The translations under genes were made by a program, and so were the position numbers. From Rhodocaloribacter litoris (GTDB taxonomy: Bacteria; Bacteroidota; Rhodothermia; Rhodothermales; ISCAR-4553): 64,000 nucleotides of DNA. Positions 54,082 to 62,442 of this stretch are shown in pieces. The stretch is from contig NZ_CP076718.1 in the NCBI RefSeq assembly GCF_011682235.2, positions 2,382,545 through 2,446,544 of the forward strand, read 5' to 3'. The notes beneath the pieces are model-generated. The model had not been told where the DNA came from and searched no databases. It saw nothing but the letters and a program-made list of their open reading frames with translations. How positions within the stretch are numbered: position 1 is the stretch's first letter; each line of letters starts with the position of its first letter.

Positions 54082-55311
54082 TCAGAGCAAGAGGGTCTCC
54101 GGCAGGAGGCCGAAGCGGTCTTCGAAGGCCGCCTGGATACGGTCGAGGGCTGCCGGGAGCGCAAACGGCTGGCCGACGAGCAACACCCCGCCCCCGCGAC
54201 CGGTGATGTGGGCCCCGTAGAGCCCTTCGAGGCTCATCGCCCGCACCTGCTCCACGACGAAGTCGGCCTCGGGTGTCACGTTGCCCCAGTCGTTGCGCTG
54301 TGCGGCGTGTGACATCAGCAACAGCGCTCCGAACATCTGCCAGTCGCCCCGCCGCACGGCCCCGACCAGCTTGGGCACGAGCCGGTTTGCGGTGACCAGG
54401 TAGCGGACGACGGGACGGTAGCGACGCGGAAGCACATCCAGCGCCCGCTGCAGATCCCGGTGCTCGAGTTCCCGGAACGAAGCCAGCGTGGCAAACCCCT
54501 TGCGCCGGAGCAGTTCCAGGGCGGCCCCGGCCTTTTCGACCCGGTGCCGGTCGTGCTCGGCGGCGTCCGGAGGCGGTTCGGGCATGGCCACGAGCCCCCA
54601 CCCCGGCTTCTCCTGCCCCGCCGTCATGACGGGCAGGGACTCGAGTGTATGGGTATCGACCAGGATAAACGCTTCGGCACGGCCGGCGTCGCTGGCCAGC
54701 AGGTAGGCGGCGCTGAAGGGCTGCTCCATCACCTCGGAGAGCGTCGTGCGGACGGCCCGTATCAGCGTGGTGGTGTCGTCGGCACGGGCGAGCAGGGCCT
54801 GCAGGGCGCGGGCAGCCGCCACCCCGGACGCCCCCAGTCGCGCCTCCGCCACCGCCTGCGGCACCGTACCGACGACCACTGCCTCGACCCCGTACCCCGG
54901 CGGCGCCAGGCATCGCAGCAGCGTCCCCACCGCCCGGGCGAGCCGCGGCGCCCCCGCCGGCGACCCGGAGGCCCGGTCCGGCCCAAACGCCCACGCCCCC
55001 TCCCCTTCCAGGGCAACGCGCACCCCCGCCTCCTCCGTCCCACGGACTGCCACGGCCATCCCGTGAGCGACCGAGCGCATCAGCGCAAAGCCGCCGACAT
55101 GGTGCGTGTGGTCGCCAATGAGCGCCAGGCTACCGTGCGCGAAGGCGGCCTCCACCGGAACCGTCTTCGCACCAAAATACTCCGCCAGCAGGCTCACGGC
55201 CCGTTCCGTCAACTGTACCGGCCGAAGCATCTCCCGCTGCTGCAACCGGTCGAGGGCGTGCAGAAAGGGCCGGACCAGCGAAGGGGTCGCGTATCGTTCT
55301 GGAGGAATCAT
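54082..55311 (-). CDS. Divergent GHMP-kinase (galactokinase-like) protein
   Basis: 409 residues. The galactokinase signature region is recognisable as AHGSLALIGDHTHHVGGFAL (compare GRVNLIGEHTDYNGGFVLP), with a C-terminal ITGRGGGVLLVGQPFALPAA (the usual G-GGG motif). The central ATP loop, normally PxxxGLSSSAAL, appears as RLGASGVAAARAL, lacking most of the conserved serines. So it is a GHMP-fold relative that may not be a classical galactokinase; substrate unknown. Divergent from the gene at 55660. Confidence 0.72.
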   Translation of the reverse strand: MIPPERYATPSLVRPFLHALDRLQQREMLRPVQLTERAVSLLAEYFGAKTVPVEAAFAHGSLALIGDHTHHVGGFALMRSVAHGMAVAVRGTEEAGVRVALEGEGAWAFGPDRASGSPAGAPRLARAVGTLLRCLAPPGYGVEAVVVGTVPQAVAEARLGASGVAAARALQALLARADDTTTLIRAVRTTLSEVMEQPFSAAYLLASDAGRAEAFILVDTHTLESLPVMTAGQEKPGWGLVAMPEPPPDAAEHDRHRVEKAGAALELLRRKGFATLASFRELEHRDLQRALDVLPRRYRPVVRYLVTANRLVPKLVGAVRRGDWQMFGALLLMSHAAQRNDWGNVTPEADFVVEQVRAMSLEGLYGAHITGRGGGVLLVGQPFALPAALDRIQAAFEDRFGLLPETLLL

Positions 55312-55659
55312 ACGAACTCGGTGCGCGAAAGGGCGCGGCAGACCGGTGGGGCGGAGAACTGTCGGGGGGGCAAGAAGGGGAGATCGTACCGCCGCCGCGG
55401 CGACAAAACGAAGGGAGGATCGTACGGGCCCCCGTCGTCTTTTGCAACGAAGGGGAAAAAGCGCGGCTATTTTTCGAGAGATCTACACGGCACAGGTTAT
55501 GGTTCCTATGATGCGAAGCCCGAGGGGTTTCCCGGGGACGAAAAAATGACCCGCTGCCGTCGCGTATCGGGGCGAAGGGCCGGGGCCCGTCCCGGCCTTG
55601 CCCTGCCTGCCGGTACGTCGTATGTTGTCGTTCAATCACGCCCCGCCTCCGAAAAGCCC
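55312..55659. other. Intergenic region
   Basis: About 350 bases between divergent genes. No gene supported. An A/T-richer portion near 55440-55500 may hold promoters; nothing firm. Confidence 0.3.
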
Positions 55660-56256
55660 ATGCGCACCACCCGACACCTGCCTGCCTTCGCGTTGCTGCT
55701 GTGGGGACTCCTTCCGGCAGCCGGATGCCGGGCGCAAGTCCCGGACGCCGCCGTCCAGATCGCCGGGGCCGTCAGCCCGCTGCCGGAGGACCTGCGCGAC
55801 GGCGCCACGGTACGAGGCTACGACGCCGACGGCAACCTGGTCACCCTCCGTGAGGGCGCCAACGGCCTGATCTGCCTGGCCGACGACCCGAACCGTGAGG
55901 GCTTCCATGCGGCCTGCTACCATGCTTCGCTGGAGCCCTACATGGCCCGGGGCCGCGAACTGCGGGCGCAGGGCATCACGGGCGTCGAGTCGTTCGAGGT
56001 TCGCCACCGGGAGGCGGAAGAGGGGAAGCTCAAGATGCCGGAGGCGCCGGCCACCGTGTACAACCTCTCGGGTGACGCCTTCGACCCGGCCACGGGCACG
56101 GTGACGGCGCCGCGCCGCCTCTATGCCGTCTACATCCCGTATGCCACGCCGGAGACGACGGGCCTGCCGGATCGCCCGCCCGGTCCCGGGGCGCCGTGGA
56201 TCATGCGGCCCGGCACCCCCTCGGCACACATCATGATCAGCCCGCCCTCGAACTGA
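55660..56256 (+). CDS. Exported protein of unknown function
   Basis: 198 residues. Signal peptide (LPAFALLLWGLLPAAGCRAQ; the Cys in AAGCRA could be a lipobox). Later segments such as GYDADGNLVTLREGANGLIC, HAACYHASLEPYMARGRELR and PRRLYAVYIPYATPETTGLP resemble a family of small exported proteins with a conserved AxYxxSLEPxMxRxRELRxxG pattern, of unknown role. Its 3' end overlaps the opposing methyltransferase gene by 20 bases (convergent). Confidence 0.7.
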   Translation: MRTTRHLPAFALLLWGLLPAAGCRAQVPDAAVQIAGAVSPLPEDLRDGATVRGYDADGNLVTLREGANGLICLADDPNREGFHAACYHASLEPYMARGRELRAQGITGVESFEVRHREAEEGKLKMPEAPATVYNLSGDAFDPATGTVTAPRRLYAVYIPYATPETTGLPDRPPGPGAPWIMRPGTPSAHIMISPPSN

Positions 56257-57103
56257 CCGGCGGCTTCTCGGCCACCAGCAGGCCGTAGCGGAAGGCACCC
56301 AGCGCATAGGCCAGGCGCAGGCGCACGACGGTGCGCAGGAAGACGCGGTCCGCGTGCCGGCCGTCGAGGAGGAAACGGGCGTAGCGGGGGCGGGTGAGCA
56401 GCCTCCACGCCAGCCGCCGCAGCACCACGGACCAGGTGCGGGCGACGCGCCGGCTCAGGTCCTCGTGCCGCACGTTCCGGAAGCCGGCCGCCTCCGCCAT
56501 CGCCGCGTAGTCCGTCAGGGTGCCCAGACCCGGCAGGCGTCCCTCGCGGCAGATGGGCTCGAGCAGGTGGCGCACGGCCCAGGGGCGGGCGCCGTCGGCG
56601 GCCAGCCAGGCGCACACCGCCAGCCGCCCGCCGGGCCGCAGCACCCGGTATGCCTCGCGGAAGAACGCGGCCTTGTCGGGCAGGTGGGCCAGGCTCTCGA
56701 TGGCCAGCACCACGTCGAAAGTCCCGTCCGGGTGGTTGTTCGCCAGCCAGTCGCCGTGGCGGTACCGGAGGTTCTCGTTGCGGGCGTCGCGGGCCACGGC
56801 CTGGATGAACTGCACCTTTGAGACCGTCCAGCCGGTGACGTGCGCGTCGTAGTGCCGGGCCAGGTAGCGGGCCGTGGCGCCATAGCCGCACCCGACGTCG
56901 CAGACGACTTCGCCCGGCTGCAGGCCGGCGGCCCCGGCCACGTGGTCGACCAGGTGCTCCACGGCCCGCCCGGGTGCCTCGAACCGGCGCCGCCACAGGC
57001 CGTGGTGCAGGTGCTCGCCCCACACCTCCCGGTAGAAGATGTCGAGCGTGTCGTAGTGCCGGGCCACCTCCGCCGGGGTGACGGGCTGCTTCGGGTGGAT
57101 CAT
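56237..57103 (-). CDS. SAM-dependent methyltransferase (class I, tocopherol/sarcosine-type)
   Basis: 288 residues. The SAM site reads VVCDVGCGYGATARYLARHY (motif I) with LAIESLAHLPDKAAFFREAY and VLRPGGRLAVCAW (motifs II-III). The N-terminus HYDTLDIFYREVWGEHLHHG closely follows the gamma-tocopherol/cyclopropane-type methyltransferases that act on small lipophilic or amine substrates. Substrate unknown. Starts 6 bases from the -35 of the divergent MerR promoter, so the MerR operator could influence both genes. Confidence 0.85.
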   Translation of the reverse strand: MIHPKQPVTPAEVARHYDTLDIFYREVWGEHLHHGLWRRRFEAPGRAVEHLVDHVAGAAGLQPGEVVCDVGCGYGATARYLARHYDAHVTGWTVSKVQFIQAVARDARNENLRYRHGDWLANNHPDGTFDVVLAIESLAHLPDKAAFFREAYRVLRPGGRLAVCAWLAADGARPWAVRHLLEPICREGRLPGLGTLTDYAAMAEAAGFRNVRHEDLSRRVARTWSVVLRRLAWRLLTRPRYARFLLDGRHADRVFLRTVVRLRLAYALGAFRYGLLVAEKPPVSSRAG

Positions 57104-57108
57104 GGGAC

Positions 57109-57139
57109 TTGACCCGGCACCATGGTGCCGGCCTTATCT
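57109..57139 (+). promoter_or_regulatory. MerR-type promoter/operator
   Basis: TTGACC at 57109-57114, a 19-base spacer and TTATCT at 57134-57139. The spacer contains an 18-base perfect palindrome (CCGGCACCATGGTGCCGG, 57114-57131). An elongated spacer with a central palindrome between -35 and -10 is the hallmark of MerR-activated promoters, here positioned upstream of the MerR gene itself, suggesting autoregulation. Confidence 0.75.
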
Positions 57140-57202
57140 TGAACCAGAACGCGGGGCGCCGTGCCCCGGCCCGGCAGAAGATCCATCTCGGGAGACGATA
57201 CC

Positions 57203-57652
57203 ATGACCATTGGCACGCTGGCAAAACGCGCCGGGGTAAAGCGCTCTACGGTGCGGTACTACGAACGCCGGGGGCTGCTGCCGGCCCCCGCGCGGCGCCG
57301 CTCCGGATACCGCGAGTACACCGAAGAGCACGTCCGCCGGCTCCGCTTCATCCGCCGGGCGCAGGCCCTGGGCTTTACCCTGGCCGAGATCGGGGAACTG
57401 ATGGCACTGCGGGTCGAGCCGGAAGGCCGGGCCGGCGACGTGCGCCGCCGGGTCGTCCGGAAGCTCGAGGACGTGGAGGCCCGGATCCGGGACCTGGAGG
57501 CCCTGCGGGCCGTCCTCCTCGAACTCGTCGGGGCGTGTGCCGGCGCGGGGTCCACGGCTGCCTGCCCCATCCTGGAGGCCCTGGCAGAAGGATCGGAAAA
57601 ATTAATTCCTCTGGAAACCCCGCACCAGGGTGCCGGGCGTAACCCCCCGTGA
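57203..57652 (+). CDS. MerR-family metal-type transcription regulator
   Basis: 149 residues. N-terminal winged helix: MTIGTLAKRAGVKRSTVRYY, RRGLLPAPARRRSGYREYTE; then HVRRLRFIRRAQALGFTLAE and a dimerisation coiled coil. The C-terminal loop has Cys112 and Cys121 followed by Pro (GACAGAGSTAACPILEAL), spaced as in mercury MerR, but the first metal ligand (Cys near residue 79-82 of MerR/ZntR) is absent: that position is in VEPEGRAGD. A metal or thiol-reactive sensor is inferred; the ion is not. The start at 57203 sits well behind the operator. Confidence 0.88.
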   Translation: MTIGTLAKRAGVKRSTVRYYERRGLLPAPARRRSGYREYTEEHVRRLRFIRRAQALGFTLAEIGELMALRVEPEGRAGDVRRRVVRKLEDVEARIRDLEALRAVLLELVGACAGAGSTAACPILEALAEGSEKLIPLETPHQGAGRNPP

Positions 57653-57685
57653 ATCGTTTCCCAAAACACAGCGAAACACGAAGCC

Positions 57686-57952
57686 ATGACCACGACACGC
57701 AAAGTAGAGATCTATTCCGCGGGCTGCCCGGTCTGTGCCGAGACCATCGCGCAGGTGCGGGCGCTGGCCTGCCCCTCGTGCGAGGTAACGGTGGCGGACG
57801 TGCACGACCCGGCCGTGGCCGAGCGGGCCGCGGCGCTGGGCATCCGCAGCCTGCCGGCGGTCGCCGTCGACGGGCGCCTGGCTGACTGCTGTGCCGGGCG
57901 CGGCGTCGACGGCGACGTGCTCCGGCGCCTCGGGGTGGGCGTGCCCCGCTGA
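57686..57952 (+). CDS. Small cysteine-rich thioredoxin/glutaredoxin-fold protein
   Basis: 88 residues. VEIYSAGCPVCAETIAQVRA carries a CPVC redox-type motif (Cys14, Cys17), a second pair lies in LACPSCEV, and a third in LADCCAGRG. The IRSLPAVAVDGR cis-Pro segment completes a thioredoxin-like fold. Co-directional with the MerR gene (33 bases), so it is probably its regulated target; a role in binding or passing a soft metal, or in disulfide repair, is inference. Confidence 0.78.
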   Translation: MTTTRKVEIYSAGCPVCAETIAQVRALACPSCEVTVADVHDPAVAERAAALGIRSLPAVAVDGRLADCCAGRGVDGDVLRRLGVGVPR

Positions 57953-57992
57953 CGGAGGCGCTCTCGTCGTGCTTACTCCGCCGGGGTGAGGA

Positions 57993-58021
57993 CCTGCACC
58001 GGGTGGATCAGGGTTTTTTTT
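57993..58021 (+). terminator. Possible terminator after the MerR/thioredoxin pair
   Basis: A short stem CCTG/CAGG around an imperfect loop directly precedes eight T residues (58014-58021), about 40 bases after the thioredoxin-fold gene stop. The stem is short, so confidence is low. Confidence 0.35.
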
Positions 58022-58782
58022 CTCAGCCGTACGACACGGCAGAAACCTCTGCAGGCTGTCGAGGTTACGGGCTCATCTCACCTCGCCTGCCGGATCCGGA
58101 ACGTGTCTACGCCTCCTCAACATCGGGCGGCTCCGTGCTCTCCTGGTGCGAGAAACGATCGTACCCGGTGGCTCCCTGTGCTTTGCCTGGCTCTCCTGGG
58201 AGCCTGTAACCCGGCACAGGCGGGCGATGTGCCACTGCCACCGTGGAATCCGCTGAAACACCAGGCGGACATCAGACAAGCTCCTCTCAGGACGCGTCAC
58301 ACGTTCGATACGGAGGCCCCGGTTCTCACACGTTGCACCTCCTTCTTGCCGGTATGGATGCTGCGCGAACCTGCTGGATCAGGAACGTGGCTACCCAAAA
58401 CACCGGAAACCGGCTCGGCTTCACCCGACTCCAGCGGACACCGGCCAGACAGACCGCATCGCACCCGGGGGTGCCGAACGCCTGAAGGTGTTTTCGCGCC
58501 GGCCTCATCTCCCAGGCATCGTCTCTGCCGTGTCTTTCGGATCTAGCCGGGCAGATCGGGCCGGCAAACCGCTGCGCCCGACCTGTGCCTGCTTCTCTCG
58601 TCGTGCCTCAACCGACTGAAGCCAGGCATACCCCCTGTATCCGCTGGATTCGTCGTGCCCCGGGCACGGCAGAAACGAGACCATCCCCTCCTATGGAACC
58701 TTCTGCGACGGCACCTCGCAAAGGCCGGCATGCTGCGGCGGCGGCAAGTGAGGTGCATACCCTTTCATCGCATGGACCGGGC
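58022..58782. other. Decayed-looking region without a convincing gene
   Basis: About 760 bases. No frame has a recognisable domain or a credible start. One plus-strand frame (about 58150-58230) gives a lipoprotein-like hydrophobic stretch (RWLPVLCLALLGAC), but it lacks a nearby start codon and the rest is low-complexity. Short partial repeats occur (for example GGATCCGGAACGTGTCTAC near 58090 and GGATCAGGAACGTGGCTAC near 58377). Suggests remnants of duplicated genes or a mobile fragment. Confidence 0.35.
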
Positions 58783-58941
58783 ATGGCGCGACCGGGCAGG
58801 CGCCTCCCTGCAAGACCTCGCCGGCACAAGGACAGCGCCGAGAGCAAGACGTTCATCGCCCTGCTATATGCCACCCTGGTCGCGCTGCTCCTCCTTTTCT
58901 TCGGCTTGCTCTTCATCATCATGCCGGGTGCCTGCACCTGA
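58783..58941 (+). CDS. Possible small single-helix membrane protein
   Basis: 52 residues with a basic N-terminus (ARPGRRLPARPRRHKDSAES) and one long hydrophobic helix (LLYATLVALLLLFFGLLFII). The reading frame could be fortuitous, but hydrophobicity ends in a natural stop. Located upstream of the transporter; no family. A short open frame with low evidence of real translation. Confidence 0.35.
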   Translation: MARPGRRLPARPRRHKDSAESKTFIALLYATLVALLLLFFGLLFIIMPGACT

Positions 58942-58948
58942 CGCGCTT

Positions 58949-58988
58949 CGGGCCATGGGGACCTGCAACTGCAGGTCCCCATGGCCCG
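58949..58988. repeat. Perfect 19-bp inverted repeat upstream of the transporter gene
   Basis: Two 19-base arms with a 2-base centre; the centre reads ACCTGCA-AC-TGCAGGT and the outer part contains GGGCCATGGGG. It lies 72 bases before the transporter start and eight bases after the small ORF's stop. No T-run follows, so it is not a typical intrinsic terminator; an operator, a replication/transcription-roadblock element or a mobile-element end are alternatives. Confidence 0.8.
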
Positions 58989-59060
58989 GCGCAACGGACA
59001 TGCACCGCCTTTTCCCATCCGTGGTTACCTCGCTTCAACCCAGCACAGGTTCATCATACC

Positions 59061-60689
59061 ATGAAGCAAAGCAGCGCCCATGAAGCCTGGGGGACTCGCC
59101 TCGGGCTGATCCTGGCCATGGCGGGAAATGCCGTGGGACTCGGCAACTTCCTCCGCTTCCCGACGCAGGCCACCAACCACGGCGGAGGATCCTTTATGAT
59201 CACGTATTTCATCGCGCTCCTCCTGCTCGGCATCCCGCTTATGTGGATCGAATGGGGACTCGGCCGTCATGGGGGGCGATACCGCAAGGGACATATCCCC
59301 GGCATGTTCGCCTCCGTCTGGCGACATCCGGCGGCAAAGTACGTGGGGGTCCTGGGCCTGGTCATCCCGTTCGTGGTTCTGACCTATTACACCTGTATCG
59401 AGAGCTGGACCCTGGCTTTCACCTTCTTCTCCATCACGAAGGATTACTGGGGCCTCGAAACACAGGAAGCCATGATCGGCTACCTGCGATCCTTTCAATC
59501 CGTCGGCGACCCGAGCATGCACGGGGCCTTCATGCCGTTCGTCTTCTTCCTCGCCACGCTCTCCATCAACATATGGATCGTCTCGAAAGGCATCTCGGGA
59601 GGCATCGAGCGGCTTGCGAAAATCGGCATGCCGCTCCTCTTTCTCTTCGCCCTCGTGCTGGCCATCGTGGTCTGTACGATGCCTGCACGCCCGGACATCG
59701 GAGCAACCCCCGCCGATGGTTTCCAGTTCATCTACCGGCCGGACCTGTCCGGGCTCAAAAGCCCTGCGGTCTGGCTGGCCTCAGCCGGCCAGATCTTCTT
59801 CACGCTTTCCGTCGGCATGGGAACGCTCCAGACGTATGCCTCCTACCTGCGCTCCAAAGACGACATCCTGCTTTCCGGTCTTGCCACCTCAGCCACAAAC
59901 GAAACCGCCGAGGTTGTGCTCGGCGGCTCGATCGCCATTCCAGCCGCCGTGGTCTTCTTCGGGGTTACGGGTGCCACCCAGATCGCCGCGTCGGGCGCGT
60001 TCAACCTCGGGTTCGCCACCATGCCCGTAGTGTTTCAGCAGCTCCCCTTCGGCCACGTGCTGGCCTTCATGTGGTTCGGCCTGCTGTTCTTCGCAGGAAT
60101 CACCTCCTCTGTCGCCATGGCAACGCCGATGATGGCCTTCTTCCGGGAAGAGTTCGGCCTGCGCCGCGAACCGGTCGCATGGGGACTCGGGGCCGCCGTG
60201 CTCCTGTTCGGCCTCTTTCACATCGCCTGGCTGGACTATGGCTTCCTGGATGAATGGGACTACTGGGGCGGCACGTTCGGCCTTTCGCTTTTCGCGGTGG
60301 CCGAAGTCATCATCTTCATGTGGATCTTCAAACCCGAGAACGCCTGGCACACGATCCACGAAGGCGCCGACATCCGACTGCCAGGCGTCTTCAAGTTCAT
60401 CATGACGTACATCACACCCGCTTACCTCTTTGCCATCTTCCTCTGGTGGAGCATTTCGGATGCCCTGCCGATTCTGGCAATGGACAAAACCCCTACCGGA
60501 GACCCCTATGCGCCGGAAGCCAGGCCCTACATCATCATCGCTCGCCTTGTGATCCTCCTCCTCTTTGCGGCATTCCTCATCCTGATCCGAATCGCCTGGA
60601 AAAGGAACCGCTATGATGACCGGGCCGGATTCACAGAAGTAGAAGAGCTTGCATCCTCCAGCACCACCTCAACGGGGTTAAACCTATGA
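59061..60689 (+). CDS. Sodium-dependent transporter of the NSS (neurotransmitter:sodium symporter) family
   Basis: 542 residues, twelve helices. Start region MKQSSAHEAWGTRLGLILAM then AGNAVGLGNFLRFPTQATNH and GGGSFMITYF matches the NSS Na+/substrate-binding helix 1 (AxNAVGLGNxWRFP). Later IFFTLSVGMGTLQTYASYLR and FFGVTGATQIAASGAFNLGF are typical of helices 6-7. These carriers import amino acids or related solutes with sodium. The TGA stop overlaps the ATG of the tiny downstream gene by ATGA. Ligand unknown. Confidence 0.92.
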   Translation: MKQSSAHEAWGTRLGLILAMAGNAVGLGNFLRFPTQATNHGGGSFMITYFIALLLLGIPLMWIEWGLGRHGGRYRKGHIPGMFASVWRHPAAKYVGVLGLVIPFVVLTYYTCIESWTLAFTFFSITKDYWGLETQEAMIGYLRSFQSVGDPSMHGAFMPFVFFLATLSINIWIVSKGISGGIERLAKIGMPLLFLFALVLAIVVCTMPARPDIGATPADGFQFIYRPDLSGLKSPAVWLASAGQIFFTLSVGMGTLQTYASYLRSKDDILLSGLATSATNETAEVVLGGSIAIPAAVVFFGVTGATQIAASGAFNLGFATMPVVFQQLPFGHVLAFMWFGLLFFAGITSSVAMATPMMAFFREEFGLRREPVAWGLGAAVLLFGLFHIAWLDYGFLDEWDYWGGTFGLSLFAVAEVIIFMWIFKPENAWHTIHEGADIRLPGVFKFIMTYITPAYLFAIFLWWSISDALPILAMDKTPTGDPYAPEARPYIIIARLVILLLFAAFLILIRIAWKRNRYDDRAGFTEVEELASSSTTSTGLNL

Positions 60690-60787
60690 CAATCGGTGCG
60701 GCCATCTTCATGATCCTGAGCTGGATGTTCGTTCTGGGACTTGCGGGCTGGTCGTTCGCAAAAATTCTCGGCAAGCGAAGGCGCTGA
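60686..60787 (+). CDS. 33-residue single-helix small subunit of the NSS transporter (MetS-like)
   Basis: MTIGAAIFMILSWMFVLGLA followed by a short tail (GWSFAKILGKRRR) and TGA at 60785-60787. One hydrophobic helix then a basic cytoplasmic end, in translational coupling (ATGA) with the transporter. The resemblance to MetS, the small partner of the MetP methionine/alanine NSS importer (MxxxAIxMMIxxxxxxWGGL-type peptides), suggests a transporter subunit. Too short to be scored by length-based gene finders. Confidence 0.75.
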   Translation: MTIGAAIFMILSWMFVLGLAGWSFAKILGKRRR

Positions 60788-60861
60788 CACCCGGCGAAAG
60801 ACGAGGCTTCCGGCGCGGATCTTCGCTTCAGCCGGCCTCACCTCCCCTTGCGAAGTTGACA

Positions 60862-61496
60862 GGGGTAGGTATTCACAAAGAGGGTGTTCCGTTGTATGGT
60901 AAAGCGTCCCTCATCCAGCAAATGATGACGCCACCATGCACGCAGAACACCCTCTCGAAGAATGTACGCGTTGGTTCGACATGCTGGCAACCCATTTGCC
61001 CGTGCTCTCCCGCACACAGGTGCGCACCCTGGCGCTTTGGAGCTTTGCCGCCACGCTGACGCAACGCATCGCCTCGTCCACGTGTGCCCTCTTCCTGGCG
61101 CGTCTGTTTGATCAACCCTACACGAACATGCGCCAACGACTGCGCGAGTTCTACTGGGAAGCCGATCAGAAGCGGGGTACGCATCGCCGTACGCTGCCCG
61201 TACAAGCGTGCTTTGCGCCGCTGCTGCGCTGGATCCTCTCGCTGCAGCAGCCCCGGGAACTCGTCCTGGCGCTCGATGTGACGCTGTGCCGCGATCGCCT
61301 GGCGGTGCTCGCCCTTAGCGTCGTGCTTCGCGGCAGTGCCGTGCCGGTGGCCTGGAAAATCCTCCCGGCCAACCGGCCGGCCCCCTGGGTGCTGCATGGA
61401 CAAAACATCGGCGGCCTGGGAACATTGTTACTCGGCATCTCCGCACTCATCGGCTCTCTGGTCTACAGCCGAAAGAGTAACGCATCCGATCCGTAG
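60862..61496 (+). mobile_element. Truncated IS element with N-terminal transposase fragment
   Basis: An incomplete insertion sequence. Its 5' region contains an inverted repeat (AGAGGGTGTTC at 60879-60889 and GAACACCCTCT at 60945-60955) that encloses the transposase start. The coding part stops after about 186 codons, short of a full DDE domain. The left boundary (60862) is approximate and no right end was identified. Neighbouring genes are not disrupted. Confidence 0.6.
60936..61496 (+). pseudogene. IS4-like transposase, N-terminal fragment
   Basis: 186 codons: MHAEHPLEECTRWFDMLATH, TLALWSFAATLTQRIASSTC and RELVLALDVTLCRDRLAVLA, the last with the first catalytic Asp (ALDVTLCRDRLAVL) of the DDE triad, then LRGSAVPVAWKILPANRPAP. 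The expected continuation with the second Asp and the final Glu is missing; the tail after VLHGQNIGGLG is unrelated. Not expected to be active. Confidence 0.75.
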
Positions 61497-61515
61497 TCCC
61501 GGAAAACGCCCCCGC

Positions 61516-62442
61516 TCACAGCAGCCCGGCGCGGCGGGCGGCATCGCGGAGCGTGGCTTCCTGTTCGGGCGTCAGGTGCTTCGGGAGCGTCACCTCCACC
61601 TCCACGTAGAGGTCGCCCGTGCCCTCGTCCGTGGCTACGCCCTGCCCGCGCAGGCGGAGCCGTTCGCCCGGCTGGGTGCCCTTCGGGATCGTCACCTTGA
61701 TGCGCTTCCCCGTGGGATGTTCGAGGGAGCGGGTCGTGCCGAAGAGGGCTTCGAAGAGGCCGATCCGGACGCGCGTGTGCAGGTCGTTCCCCTCGCGGCG
61801 GAAGCGCGGGTCCTCGGCCACCTTGAACGTCACGTAGACGTCGCCGCGCCGGCCGGTGGGGCCGGCGGCCCCCCGCCCGCGCAGCCGCACGCGGAAGCCG
61901 TCGCGCACGCCCTTCGGGTAGGCGATGCGGCCCTTCTGGCCGCCGGGCAACGTGATCTCGACCTTGCCGCCCCGGAGGGCTTGTTCAAACGGGAGGTTCA
62001 CGGTCAGGTGCCGGTCGAGGTCGGCACGGGCCTTGCCCGAAGCGGCTTCCCCGCCCCCGAAGACGCCCTTGAACAGCTCGCCCAGCCCGCCGAACAGGTC
62101 GCCGAAGCCGAACGACTCGCCGCCGCCCTCGGGATCCACCCGCACGTAGCTGCCGTCCGGCGCCCGGTAATAGCGCCCTCCGTTGCGGGTGGTGTACGCG
62201 TCGCCGAAGAAGCTCCCGAAGGGGTTTTTCCGCATCCGGTCGTAGGCCTGGCGCTTCTGCGGGTTGGAGAGCACCTCGTAGGCCTCCTGCACCTCCTTGA
62301 AGCGCTCCTCGGCCTTCGGGTCGTCCGGGTTCCGGTCCGGGTGATAAATACGCGCCCGCTTGCGGTAGGCCTTCTTGATGGCCTCCGCGTCGGCGTCCTC
62401 ACTCACCCCGAGGATCTTGTAATAATCTTTGACGTCAGGCAT
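61516..62442 (-). CDS. DnaJ-type co-chaperone (CbpA/class B: J domain plus C-terminal peptide-binding domains)
   Basis: 308 residues. J domain at 1-68 ([20 protein letters not shown], then [10 protein letters not shown] with the HPD motif), a Gly/Phe-rich linker (about 110-145: [16 protein letters not shown]), then C-terminal domains ([40 protein letters not shown] and [20 protein letters not shown]). No zinc-finger domain, so it is class B. Stimulates DnaK ATPase. The start MPDVKDYYK was chosen; the in-frame N-terminal extension has no family support. Confidence 0.94.
   Translation of the reverse strand: MPDVKDYYKILGVSEDADAEAIKKAYRKRARIYHPDRNPDDPKAEERFKEVQEAYEVLSNPQKRQAYDRMRKNPFGSFFGDAYTTRNGGRYYRAPDGSYVRVDPEGGGESFGFGDLFGGLGELFKGVFGGGEAASGKARADLDRHLTVNLPFEQALRGGKVEITLPGGQKGRIAYPKGVRDGFRVRLRGRGAAGPTGRRGDVYVTFKVAEDPRFRREGNDLHTRVRIGLFEALFGTTRSLEHPTGKRIKVTIPKGTQPGERLRLRGQGVATDEGTGDLYVEVEVTLPKHLTPEQEATLRDAARRAGLL

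Noticed and set aside
57986..58546. Plus-strand frame with a lipoprotein-like stretch
   Set aside because: No credible start near the hydrophobic segment and the rest is low-complexity; treated as decayed sequence.
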